Of a stretch of 64,000 nucleotides of DNA, positions 56,267 to 64,000 are shown one piece after another. Source of the DNA: Flavobacterium undicola. Its GTDB lineage: Bacteria > Bacteroidota > Bacteroidia > Flavobacteriales > Flavobacteriaceae. The stretch spans positions 18,783-82,782 of the forward strand of contig NZ_JAAAPM020000019.1 in NCBI RefSeq assembly GCF_009909155.2, in the 5' to 3' direction. Under the pieces are notes generated by a model. The model saw only the letters and a list, made by a program, of their open reading frames with translations. It ran no database searches and was not told the DNA's origin. How positions within the stretch are numbered: the stretch's first letter is position 1; each line of letters starts with the position of its first letter. The position numbers were made by a program, and so were the translations under genes.

Positions 56267-57544
56267 ATGGAAGCACCACTAGCAGAACGCATACGCCCAC
56301 AAAAATTAGACGAATACATCAGTCAATCGCATTTGGTTGGCCCAAACGGCTCTTTGACGCAACAAATTGCCAGAGGAATTATTCCGTCGTTAATATTTTG
56401 GGGGCCGCCAGGAACAGGAAAAACTACTTTAGCACAAATTATTGCGCAAGAATCGCAACGCCCGTTTTTTATCTTAAGCGCCATCAATTCTGGAGTCAAA
56501 GATATTCGTGACGTAATAGAAAAAGCCAAACAAAGCGGAGGACTTTTCACTGCCAAAAATCCAATTTTGTTTATTGATGAGATTCATCGTTTTAGCAAAT
56601 CACAGCAAGATTCCTTATTGGCTGCAGTCGAAAAAGGTTGGATTACACTCATTGGTGCTACAACCGAAAATCCAAGTTTTGAAGTTATTCCCGCATTGCT
56701 TTCGCGTTGTCAAGTCTATACTTTAAATGCATTTACCAAAGCAGATTTAGAATCTCTTTTGGCTCGCGCGATGAAAACAGACACTTATTTAAAGACTAAG
56801 GATATCCAATTAGAAGAAACGGAAGCCCTACTGCGACTTTCGGGCGGCGATGGACGCAAACTATTAAATATTTTCGAATTGGTCGTAAACGCTTCGGCTG
56901 AAGACGAAATTGTAATTACAAACCATCGTGTCCTTGAATTGGTGCAACAAAACACCGTTTTGTATGACAAAAGTGGTGAACAACATTATGACATTATTTC
57001 GGCTTTTATCAAATCCATTCGTGGAAGTGATCCTAATGGCGCAGTTTATTGGTTGGCTCGAATGATTGAAGGTGGCGAAGATGTCAAATTCATTGCTAGA
57101 AGATTACTTATTTCAGCTAGTGAAGATATTGGAAATGCTAATCCTACCGCCTTGATAATGGCCAATAATACATTTCAAGCGGTAACAACTATTGGTTATC
57201 CCGAAAGCCGAATTTTACTGAGTCAATGTGCTATTTATTTAGCAACTTCACCTAAAAGTAATGCTTCTTATATGGCTATTAATACGGCACAACAAATTGT
57301 GAAGCAAACAGGGGATTTATCGGTTCCAATCCATTTACGCAATGCCCCAACTAAGTTAATGAAAGAATTAGGATATGGCGAAGAGTATAAATATTCGCAT
57401 GAATATGCTAATAATTTTGCCGAGCAGGAATATTTACCCGAAGAAATTAAAAACACACCCATATATGTTCCCGGTGATAATTCCAGAGAAAAAACAACTC
57501 GGGAATTTCTCAAAAACCGATGGAAAGACAAATATGGTTATTGA
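56267..57544 (+). CDS. rarA: Replication-associated recombination protein A (MgsA/WRNIP1 AAA ATPase)
   Basis: 425 residues. Walker A GPPGTGKT at 46-53, Walker B LFIDEIHR at 101-108, sensor [10 protein letters not shown] and arginine finger region LLSRC. The C-terminal tetramerisation part includes [21 protein letters not shown] and [12 protein letters not shown]. It acts at stalled replication forks. It converges with the secreted-protein gene at 57610 across a shared hairpin. Confidence 0.96.
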   Translation: MEAPLAERIRPQKLDEYISQSHLVGPNGSLTQQIARGIIPSLIFWGPPGTGKTTLAQIIAQESQRPFFILSAINSGVKDIRDVIEKAKQSGGLFTAKNPILFIDEIHRFSKSQQDSLLAAVEKGWITLIGATTENPSFEVIPALLSRCQVYTLNAFTKADLESLLARAMKTDTYLKTKDIQLEETEALLRLSGGDGRKLLNIFELVVNASAEDEIVITNHRVLELVQQNTVLYDKSGEQHYDIISAFIKSIRGSDPNGAVYWLARMIEGGEDVKFIARRLLISASEDIGNANPTALIMANNTFQAVTTIGYPESRILLSQCAIYLATSPKSNASYMAINTAQQIVKQTGDLSVPIHLRNAPTKLMKELGYGEEYKYSHEYANNFAEQEYLPEEIKNTPIYVPGDNSREKTTREFLKNRWKDKYGY

Positions 57545-57564
57545 AGAGGTTAGAAGTTAGAAGT

Positions 57565-57605
57565 AAAAAAAACGGCTTCCAAATTTAATTTGAAAGCCGT
57601 TTTTT
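57565..57605. terminator. Bidirectional terminator between rarA and the secreted-protein gene
   Basis: ACGGCTTCCAAATT (57572-57585) and AATTTGAAAGCCGT (57587-57600) are complementary except for one position, flanked by an A-tract on the left and a T-tract on the right, so each convergent transcript sees a T-run. Confidence 0.9.
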
Positions 57606-57609
57606 AGGA

Positions 57610-58410
57610 TTAAAACTTAACGTTTATTTTTTCGGAAACTAATTTATCATCTTGATAATATTCAAAAAACCATTGGTTTTCTTTTTTAATCAATATTCCT
57701 TGTTGATTTCCTTTTTGAGCTAAGAAAGAATTAGCATCTGAAGTTTTATAAATTTTTATTACCACACTTGGCTTGCTATCAATTAGCTGATAATTTCCAC
57801 CTGCAAGAGGCTGCGCATAAAGTAATTCGTTTGGATCAAGACTCTTATTAACCACAACAGTAGCTGGTATCGATTGTTTTACTTCTTCAACTTTCTCTAC
57901 TCTCTCTACTCTCTCTATTTTTTCAACTTTTTCTCTCTTTTCTGGCTTTTCCCTCTTTTCTGGTTTTTCTTCTAAAGCAACATTAGTACCACCGTTGTAT
58001 TGATATTCTAATTCATAAAGTGATGCAAATGCTTTATTCAAAGCATCAGTATAAGCCAATTGAAAATCTTTTTCTCTACTCAATCCAATTTGGGATTGAT
58101 ACACGATTTTACCGTAACAATCTTTAAAAGTGATGTGTAGTTTTGTTGTTAAAAATCCACTCTCTTTAACGATATCATAATTCAAAACAGCACATCTGTT
58201 AATATCGTCTGGAACAACCTGATTAGAATAATAAACATCAAAACCTACTTTGTTCAAATTAAATTTAGACAAAGTAGCGATTCTATATTGGTTTTCTGAT
58301 TTTAAGAATTCAAATTTCAAAGGTACAACTACGGTTTTATAGTCGTTTAAGGATTGTGCAATTCCAAAACTGGAAACAAGCAATAAAAGAAATAGAAATT
58401 GTTTTTTCAT
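57610..58410 (-). CDS. Secreted protein of unknown function with an EKPEKR low-complexity linker
   Basis: 266 residues. A Sec signal peptide (residues 1-18, ending GIAQS) is followed by an N-terminal domain (LNDYKTVVVPLKFEFLK to YELEYQYNG, about 19-140). A charged repeat follows, with EKPEKR and EKVE/ERVE units over roughly 35 residues, and then a C-terminal domain (NELLYAQPLAGGNYQLIDSKP to KINVKF). Such periplasmic proteins are common in flavobacteria, but I do not recognise a characterised family. The linker is encoded by a pyrimidine-rich repeat (about 57890-57975) that could vary in length. Confidence 0.7.
   Translation of the reverse strand: MKKQFLFLLLLVSSFGIAQSLNDYKTVVVPLKFEFLKSENQYRIATLSKFNLNKVGFDVYYSNQVVPDDINRCAVLNYDIVKESGFLTTKLHITFKDCYGKIVYQSQIGLSREKDFQLAYTDALNKAFASLYELEYQYNGGTNVALEEKPEKREKPEKREKVEKIERVERVEKVEEVKQSIPATVVVNKSLDPNELLYAQPLAGGNYQLIDSKPSVVIKIYKTSDANSFLAQKGNQQGILIKKENQWFFEYYQDDKLVSEKINVKF
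57890..57975. repeat. Low-complexity coding repeat (EKPEKR/EKVE units)
   Basis: The plus strand is a run of TCTCTAC and TTTTTC/TCTTTTC words (for example CTCTACTCTCTCTACTCTC), encoding alternating Glu-Lys-Pro and Glu-Lys/Arg-Val units in the gene on the other strand. The units are imperfect copies of six to nine bases. Confidence 0.6.
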
Positions 58411-58500
58411 ATAGGTAAAATTTATTTGTTGTGATTATAATATAGACTGCCTTTTAGCAAATTAGTTGCTTGCGAGACTTCAATATTAATGCAATAATAA

Positions 58501-59190
58501 TTATAAATAGTTTTTAAGTTCCAGTAAATGACTAATTTGTTTAATATTATCATCCACATCCTGCTTACTTTCGTTAAAATAAATAGCATCTATTCCCGCA
58601 TCTAGTGCGCCTAAAACATCTGCTTCTATTGAATCGCCAATCATGATACTTGTTTCTTTTTTGGCTTTAGCCAAATCCAAAGCGTATTCAAAAATAATAG
58701 GATTCGGTTTTTTAACTCCTGCCATTTCGGAATTTGTAATTGTCGAAAAATAAGCGTTTAAATTAGCATTTGTAAGCTTCTTAACTTGTACATGAGCAAA
58801 ACCATTGGTAATAACATGCAACTTATATTTTCCAATTAAATAATCTAAAATCTCAAAAGCCCCATCAAAAAGATGATTGTTCTCTGTAAGCAAATCGATA
58901 TACTCTTGTGAAATGATTTCAATCTCAGCATCTGAAATTTCATAATTAATAGCATCAAAAGACAATTTCAATCGATCGTAACGCAACTGCTGATGTGTAA
59001 TTTTATCGTATTGGTACAATTTCCAGCAGGCCTGATTGATAGGAATATAATGAGCAATAAATGAATCTATGGCAACTTCGGGATGCTTTCGGGCAAAAAT
59101 AGTCTCAAAAGTAATTTTAGAATTTTTATCAAAATCCCAAAGGGTATGATCTAAATCAAAAAACACATCTTTTATATTATCAATTCTCAT
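58501..59190 (-). CDS. YjjG-family HAD nucleotidase
   Basis: 229 residues. HAD motif I DVFFDLDHTLWDF (Asp12/Asp14), motif II VITNGF, motif III lysine in GVKKPNP, and motif IV MIGDSIEADVLGA. The alpha-helical cap follows motif I. YjjG-type enzymes dephosphorylate (often non-canonical pyrimidine) nucleotides. It lies 8 bases downstream of radC on the same strand, so they are probably co-transcribed. Confidence 0.87.
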   Translation of the reverse strand: MRIDNIKDVFFDLDHTLWDFDKNSKITFETIFARKHPEVAIDSFIAHYIPINQACWKLYQYDKITHQQLRYDRLKLSFDAINYEISDAEIEIISQEYIDLLTENNHLFDGAFEILDYLIGKYKLHVITNGFAHVQVKKLTNANLNAYFSTITNSEMAGVKKPNPIIFEYALDLAKAKKETSIMIGDSIEADVLGALDAGIDAIYFNESKQDVDDNIKQISHLLELKNYL

Positions 59191-59198
59191 TTTCGCTT

Positions 59199-59891
59199 TT
59201 AAAAAATTCCTTCATCCACAAAACTAAAATATTTTGTCTCTGTTACAATCAAATGATCCAAAACTTTAACATCTAAGCTATCCCCTGCCAACTTTAATTT
59301 CTTAGTAATTTGTTTATCGGCATCACTTGGGACCAAAGTCCCTGATGGATGATTATGACACAATATTAAAGCTGTTGCTCCTTTTTCGAGTGCCATTTTA
59401 AATACTAAACGCACATCTACAATTGTTCCCGTAATACCACCAACGCTAATTTGTGCTTTCGAAATCACCTTATTGGAATTATTCAAATACAAAATCCAAA
59501 ATTCCTCATGTGGCAATTCACCAATAATAGGTTGCATAATTTCAAAAACCGACTTACTTGAAGTGATTTTAGTTAATTCGACTGCTTCCTCTGCTCTCCT
59601 TCGTCTTCCCAACTCCATTGCAGCAATTAACGAAATGGCCTTAGCCTCACCTATTCCCTTAAATTCCATCAATTGCGCCATAGACATTTTGCCCAGGCTA
59701 TTCAAGTTATTAGCTACTTTAGCTAAAATCCTTTTGCTTAAATCAACCGCCGATTCGTTCCTGCTTCCGGAACCAATCAAAATAGCTATTAACTCGGCAT
59801 CACTTAAAGCACTTTTACCTTTGAGCATTAATTTCTCTCTGGGCTTATCGTCTTCAGACCAATTGGTAATGGGGAAATGATTGTTTTCCAT
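59199..59891 (-). CDS. radC: RadC-family JAB-domain protein
   Basis: 230 residues. An N-terminal helix-hairpin-helix-like part (LIAILIGSGSRNESAVDLSKRIL and LMEFKGIGEAKAISLIAA) and a C-terminal JAB/MPN domain with the metal site HNHPSGTLVPSDAD. Despite the historical name, a role in DNA repair is not established. It is upstream of yjjG and about 106 bases after mpl. Confidence 0.93.
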   Translation of the reverse strand: MENNHFPITNWSEDDKPREKLMLKGKSALSDAELIAILIGSGSRNESAVDLSKRILAKVANNLNSLGKMSMAQLMEFKGIGEAKAISLIAAMELGRRRRAEEAVELTKITSSKSVFEIMQPIIGELPHEEFWILYLNNSNKVISKAQISVGGITGTIVDVRLVFKMALEKGATALILCHNHPSGTLVPSDADKQITKKLKLAGDSLDVKVLDHLIVTETKYFSFVDEGIF

Positions 59892-59997
59892 AGCAAAAGA
59901 TTCAGTTAGTAATAACTTGCATTACGTAAATATAACGCTAAATCTTTTAAACTAAAATATCTTTTTCTTACATTAAAAAAAGATATTGCAATCTTAA

Positions 59998-61353
59998 TTA
60001 AGCAATTAAGCCTTTCACCTCATCAAAATTCAATCCACCATAATTTCCTGAACTCATCAATAATAAAGCTGAATTATCCAGATTCAAATTGAAAAGATAT
60101 TCCTTGAACTCAGCAGGATTAGTATAAATAATCAAATCTTCGCGATTGAAGGCTTTGGCAATTTGCTCATAAGTTACTTCTTCTAACTGTTTAATTTTTA
60201 CTGCATCTGGCGAATAAAAAACAACCGCTGTATCGGCATAAGCCAATGCGCCTTCGTATTCTTTTAAAAATTCGGCATTCAAACTGCTGTAAGTATGCAA
60301 CTCTAAACAAGCCACTACCGTTCTATCCGGATATTGTTCTTTCACTGCTTTTGTGGTTGCCGAAACCTTAGATGGCGAATGTGCAAAATCTTTGTAAGCT
60401 ACTTTTGTTTTGCTTTCAGCAATTTTTTCCAAACGCTTTGAAGCTCCTTTAAAACTCGCAATAGCTTCATAAAAATCAGCTTCATCTACACCCATATTTT
60501 GGCAAATCCATTTGGCTCCAGCCAGATTATTCAAATTGTGCGCTCCAAAAACCTCAATTGGCATATCACCTTCCGGAGTTTCTAATAAGGTTGTTCCGTT
60601 TTCTACTTTATAATTTGGCGTATGATACGCTATTTTTCGAATCGGATTAGTCGCTGCTTCAGCCACACGTTTTACTTCCGAATCATTTTCGTTATAAACT
60701 AAAATTCCACCATTGGTAATTTTATCAATAAAAATTTCAAACTGCTCCACATAATTCTCATACGTTGGAAACACATTGATATGATCCCAGGCAATTCCAG
60801 AAATTAATGCAATATTAGGTTGGTACAAATGAAATTTTGGTCGTCTGTCAATTGGCGAAGACAAATATTCATCGCCTTCCAGAACCATAAAATCATTTTC
60901 TTCGGTAAGATGCACCATGGTGTCAAAACCTTCTAATTGAGCGCCCACCATATAATCTACTTCAATATCGTGGTAATGCATGACATGTAAAATCATTGAA
61001 GTAATGGTTGTTTTTCCATGAGAACCACCAATAACTACACGGGTTTTGTTTTTAGATTGTTCGTATAAAAACTCAGGATACGAATAAATTTTCAAGCCCA
61101 ATTCCTGCGCTTTCAACAATTCAGGATTATCAGCTTTGGCGTGCATTCCTAAAATTACCGCCTCAATATCAGCAGTGATTTTTTCAGGAAACCAACCTAA
61201 TTCAGCCGGTAAAATTCCTTTTTTATCTAAACGTGATTTCGAAGGTTCAAAGATAGCATCATCACTTCCTGTTACCTGACATCCTTTATTGTGTAGCGCT
61301 AAAGCCAGATTGTGCATGGCACTTCCTCCAATAGCTATAAAATGTGTTTTCAT
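59998..61353 (-). CDS. mpl: UDP-N-acetylmuramate:L-Ala-gamma-D-Glu-meso-DAP ligase (murein peptide recycling)
   Basis: 451 residues, Mur ligase fold. The N-terminal IAIGGSAMHNLALALHNKGCQVTGSDD domain, central ATP site GGSHGKTTITSM, GDEYLSSPIDRRPKFHLY, and C-terminal DFAHSPSKVSATTKAV are typical of Mpl. It rejoins recycled tripeptide to UDP-MurNAc. The HSPSK motif distinguishes it from MurC. It follows the TPR gene by 38 bases. Confidence 0.93.
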   Translation of the reverse strand: MKTHFIAIGGSAMHNLALALHNKGCQVTGSDDAIFEPSKSRLDKKGILPAELGWFPEKITADIEAVILGMHAKADNPELLKAQELGLKIYSYPEFLYEQSKNKTRVVIGGSHGKTTITSMILHVMHYHDIEVDYMVGAQLEGFDTMVHLTEENDFMVLEGDEYLSSPIDRRPKFHLYQPNIALISGIAWDHINVFPTYENYVEQFEIFIDKITNGGILVYNENDSEVKRVAEAATNPIRKIAYHTPNYKVENGTTLLETPEGDMPIEVFGAHNLNNLAGAKWICQNMGVDEADFYEAIASFKGASKRLEKIAESKTKVAYKDFAHSPSKVSATTKAVKEQYPDRTVVACLELHTYSSLNAEFLKEYEGALAYADTAVVFYSPDAVKIKQLEEVTYEQIAKAFNREDLIIYTNPAEFKEYLFNLNLDNSALLLMSSGNYGGLNFDEVKGLIA

Positions 61354-61391
61354 ATTAGATATTCGCTTATGCGTAAGTTTATTTTCCTTAA

Positions 61392-62090
61392 TTAATTGTC
61401 GTTTTTCTTTTTAAATTCTTCTAAAACCGCTTGTGCTTTTTCGGGCGATTTCATTTTATTGGCATACAAATTAGCCAATTTTTGATAGGTTTTTTTTGAA
61501 TTCCCCACAGCTATGGCTTTTTTATAATGTTGTTCAGCCTTGGTATATCTTTTAAAATATTCATCAATATGACCTCTGGACAAATAACCGTCAACAGGTG
61601 AAATTTGCGCCAACTCATTTGAATATTGAATGGCTTTTTTCTCGCTACCTCCCAAAATTCCCGGCAATTGAAGATTCAATTCTATCAAAGCCCATCTGGC
61701 TTCAATGTGTTTTGGATTTAGCTGTATTGCTTTTTCAAAATTCGTTCGCACATCATCAATCATTCCTAATGCCTTAAATTTACTACCTTCCAAAGCTTTC
61801 ATTCCTAAAACCCCACCGTATTTAAAATAAAAATTGGCTTCCGAAGGTTTTGCTTTCTTTAATTTCCCGTAGTACAACAGCGCATCATCCCAGTCTTTAC
61901 TTCGTCCTGCAATGTCTCCTAAATATTCCATGATTTTTATATTGGATGGATTTTTTTTCAAGAGCACTTCAAACATGGGCTTGGCCTGTTCGATTTTACC
62001 CTCTTCAAATAACTGTTGGGCTTTCTCCAAATTTGCCTGAGAAAAAACCAATATTGGAAATAAAAAAAATACAATTAGAATGTGTTTCAT
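61392..62090 (-). CDS. Secreted TPR-repeat protein
   Basis: 232 residues. A signal peptide (1-18, ending LVFSQ) is followed by four to five TPR units, for example ANLEKAQQLFEEGKIEQAKPMFEVLLKK-type, IMEYLGDIAGRSKDWDDALLYYGKL and AEQHYKKAIAVGNSKKTYQKLANLY. It probably acts in the periplasm as a protein-interaction module. The specific partner is unknown. It is upstream of mpl on the same strand and divergent from the glycosyltransferase gene. Confidence 0.82.
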   Translation of the reverse strand: MKHILIVFFLFPILVFSQANLEKAQQLFEEGKIEQAKPMFEVLLKKNPSNIKIMEYLGDIAGRSKDWDDALLYYGKLKKAKPSEANFYFKYGGVLGMKALEGSKFKALGMIDDVRTNFEKAIQLNPKHIEARWALIELNLQLPGILGGSEKKAIQYSNELAQISPVDGYLSRGHIDEYFKRYTKAEQHYKKAIAVGNSKKTYQKLANLYANKMKSPEKAQAVLEEFKKKNDN

Positions 62091-62289
62091 TTTCCAAAAA
62101 TAAGGAAATTAAAAAGGATTATAAAAACTTTATATCTTATAAAAAGCATAAATAATAACCTAATAGAAATCTTAAAACAACCTTATAATAACATCTCCGA
62201 TTTACTTTCGTAAATGAAAAACGGGATCCATGCTGATTTGTTTTTCAAAACAAACAAAAATGTTGATTCGTACATTTTAAGTCACAAAT

Positions 62290-63279
62290 ATGAAAATATT
62301 CTATGCCATTCAGGCAACAGGAAATGGGCACATTAGTAGAGCAACACAATTGTATCCTTATCTACAAAAATTTGGAACTGTCGATTTCTTTTTAAGTGGA
62401 AACAATGCTACTTTAGACATTAAATTACCTATAAAATACAAAAGCAAAGGTTGCAGTTTACATTACAGTAAATGTGGCGGATTAGACTATTGGGACATTG
62501 TCAAAAACATCAAACTGCGCCAAATATACAAAGATGCCGATGCGCTTCCGTTAAAAAATTATGATGTTATCATCAATGATTTTGACTCCATTACTTCGCT
62601 TGCTTGCAAGATGCAAAAAGTACATTCGGTTCAGCTAGGACATCAGGCGAGTTTTATTTCGGCAAACACTCCAAGACCCGAAAAAAAGAGCATAATGGGC
62701 GAAATGATTCTGAAACATTATGCGCCTTCTCCTAAAAATATTGGCTTGCATTTTGAAAAATACGATTCTTTTATACTTCCTCCCATCATCAAAGATGAGA
62801 TTATTCAAGCTGAACCAACCAACTTAAAACACATCACAGTTTACTTGCCTTCTTTCGATAAAGATTGCCTTGAAAAAGCCTTTAACAAAGTAAAAGACAT
62901 ACAATTTCATTGGTTTTTACAAGGAATTGAGTTCAAGCACACAATTGGAAATATTACCTATTTTCCGGTAAATCAAAAAAAATTCAACCAGAGTTTAATT
63001 TCTTGTGAAGGAATCATCACGGGCGGTGGTTTTGAAACTCCAGCTGAAGCTTTGCACTTGGGTAAAAAAATCCTCTCTATTCCTATCAAAAAACATTACG
63101 AACAAGAATGTAATGCAGCTGCATTAAAAAGAATGGGCGTTCCTGTAGTTTATGAAGTCGGGAAAAACTTTGAAACAATTATAGAAAACTGGCTCAACCA
63201 TGATATTATCTATCCAAAAATGCAAGCCAATAATATTCCTGAAACTTTACAATATTTGTTTGATACTTATAGAGAATAA
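62290..63279 (+). CDS. GT-B glycosyltransferase family protein
   Basis: 329 residues. The N-terminus (MKIFYAIQATGNGHISRATQ) has the Gly-x-Gly-His loop of GT-B enzymes related to MurG/MGD synthases, and the C-terminal GIITGGGFETPAEALHLGKKILSIPIKKHYEQECNAAAL binds the nucleotide sugar. Bacterial relatives are annotated only as family glycosyltransferases. The acceptor is unknown. The gene stands alone, not in the polysaccharide locus. Confidence 0.82.
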   Translation: MKIFYAIQATGNGHISRATQLYPYLQKFGTVDFFLSGNNATLDIKLPIKYKSKGCSLHYSKCGGLDYWDIVKNIKLRQIYKDADALPLKNYDVIINDFDSITSLACKMQKVHSVQLGHQASFISANTPRPEKKSIMGEMILKHYAPSPKNIGLHFEKYDSFILPPIIKDEIIQAEPTNLKHITVYLPSFDKDCLEKAFNKVKDIQFHWFLQGIEFKHTIGNITYFPVNQKKFNQSLISCEGIITGGGFETPAEALHLGKKILSIPIKKHYEQECNAAALKRMGVPVVYEVGKNFETIIENWLNHDIIYPKMQANNIPETLQYLFDTYRE

Positions 63280-63361
63280 TATGTTTTATAAAAAAAACCT
63301 AGTTTCTCAATGGCTTTAATTGAATAAAATTCTTACTATTGCATTTGTAAAAACATTCGTA

Positions 63362-63880
63362 ATGAAAAACGCAATCTTAACAATCTTATTTTTCACAACT
63401 TTTATAAATATAACTTATAGCCAGAAAAAATTTGTAAATAAAGAATATGGATTTCAAATTCAAGAGCCAAAAAATTGGATGCAGACAAGCAATAAAGAAA
63501 TACTGAAAAATCTTGAAAAATTTGAAATTTCTGACAAAAATCTAAGTAAATTTTTATCCGATCATAAAGGTTCTATTCTACTAACTTCATTTTATAAATA
63601 TAACCCAAAAACTCACGCTGGTGTAGTTCCAACAATACAAGTAAATGTAAGAGCAAAAGCAAATAAGAATTTTGAAAGTTTCAAAAATACAATAATAGAA
63701 AGTGCAAAAGGACTAAAAATATATTTTCCAGATTTTGAATATATTAAAGAACCAACTGACATACAAATATCTGGAATAAAGAGCATTTATTTTATTTCCA
63801 AATTTTCTATGGTAACCCAAAATGGTCAATTAATGAATGTTAGAAGTAGAACATATGCTATTCCATATAAAAATTATTGA
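63362..63880 (+). CDS. Secreted protein, probably 3'-truncated
   Basis: 172 residues from the ATG at 63362, which begins a signal peptide (MKNAILTILFFTTFINITYS). The mature part starts KFVNKEYGFQIQEPKNWM, like PsbP-type or lipoprotein-like domains of flavobacteria, and ends abruptly at ...RSRTYAIPYKNY. Relatives of this kind normally continue for another beta-strand and helix after this point. A transposase-like gene begins 27 bases later, so the gene may have lost its C-terminus to an insertion. No function is assigned. Confidence 0.6.
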   Translation: MKNAILTILFFTTFINITYSQKKFVNKEYGFQIQEPKNWMQTSNKEILKNLEKFEISDKNLSKFLSDHKGSILLTSFYKYNPKTHAGVVPTIQVNVRAKANKNFESFKNTIIESAKGLKIYFPDFEYIKEPTDIQISGIKSIYFISKFSMVTQNGQLMNVRSRTYAIPYKNY

Positions 63881-63906
63881 GTTAGTCATTTAGTTTCTGT
63901 ATTTTT

Positions 63907-64000
63907 ATGTCTTTAAAAACAGTCGTTATGGAAGTATTTGAAGGACAAAGCATACTAAACTTTATAAAAGAATTGCCAAATGATGAAGCTTGCAAAGCTT
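63907..64000 (+). mobile_element. Start of an IS1595-like transposase gene (partial)
   Basis: An open frame begins at the ATG at 63907 (or in-frame ATG at 63928) and runs off the window. The translation MEVFEGQSILNFIKELPNDE followed by ACKA resembles the N-terminus of IS1595/ISXO2 transposases before their zinc-ribbon. The insertion-sequence end should lie in 63877-63906, but its inverted repeat cannot be confirmed without the other end. Confidence 0.55.

Noticed and set aside
57890..57975. CRISPR-like or satellite array
   Set aside because: The units are short, imperfect, coding and without spacers.

Overview
The window looks like a chromosomal segment of a flavobacterium (Bacteroidota, probably Flavobacterium or a close relative). 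The evidence is low GC content, SusC/SusD and SLBB/Wza/Wzc-type envelope genes, almost no Shine-Dalgarno sequences, and promoters of the Bacteroidota form TTG-N17..20-TANNTTTG (clear before rpsL, rplC, carA and ctlX). All boundaries and products are read from the sequence by eye; no database search was run.

Region 1 (1-22979, all minus strand) is a surface polysaccharide locus. In transcription order it holds wza and wzc, a WbpP-like UDP-HexNAc 4-epimerase, UDP-glucose dehydrogenase, a NusG/UpxY-like antiterminator, a UDP-HexNAc dehydrogenase, a TagD-like nucleotidyltransferase, mannose-1-phosphate guanylyltransferase, a multi-SLBB export protein and a Wzz-like protein. A CDP-3,6-dideoxyhexose module follows: a reductase, rfbF, rfbG and, at the window edge, rfbH. 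Between rfbG and rfbH lie five unexpected genes: SDR, thiamine-diphosphate lyase/ligase, acylating acetaldehyde dehydrogenase, 4-hydroxy-2-oxovalerate aldolase and SDR. My reading is that the dehydrogenase/aldolase pair makes 4-hydroxy-2-oxovalerate from acetyl-CoA and pyruvate. The ThDP enzyme would then decarboxylate it and add the four-carbon unit to C4 of the CDP-4-keto-3,6-dideoxy sugar. That would give an erwiniose-type branched octose and is the most interesting hypothesis in the window.

Region 2 (23049-31000) is housekeeping: recR, a sodium:solute symporter, a CoA-binding protein, ctlX, gltA, eno and carA, several with clear hairpin terminators.

Region 3 (31091-48318, minus strand) is one continuous str-S10-spc-alpha ribosomal supercluster, rpsL to rplQ, including fusA, secY, infA, a zinc-free rpmJ and rpoA. 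It lacks tuf, adk and map. Two longer gaps inside it carry inverted repeats that may be leader RNAs.

Region 4 (48572-64000) starts with a SusC/SusD/lipoprotein operon. After it come rlmB, a rhomboid protease, rarA, a secreted low-complexity protein, yjjG, radC, mpl, a TPR protein, a GT-B glycosyltransferase and a small secreted protein that seems cut short by an IS1595-like element running off the right edge. No rRNA, tRNA or CRISPR array was seen.
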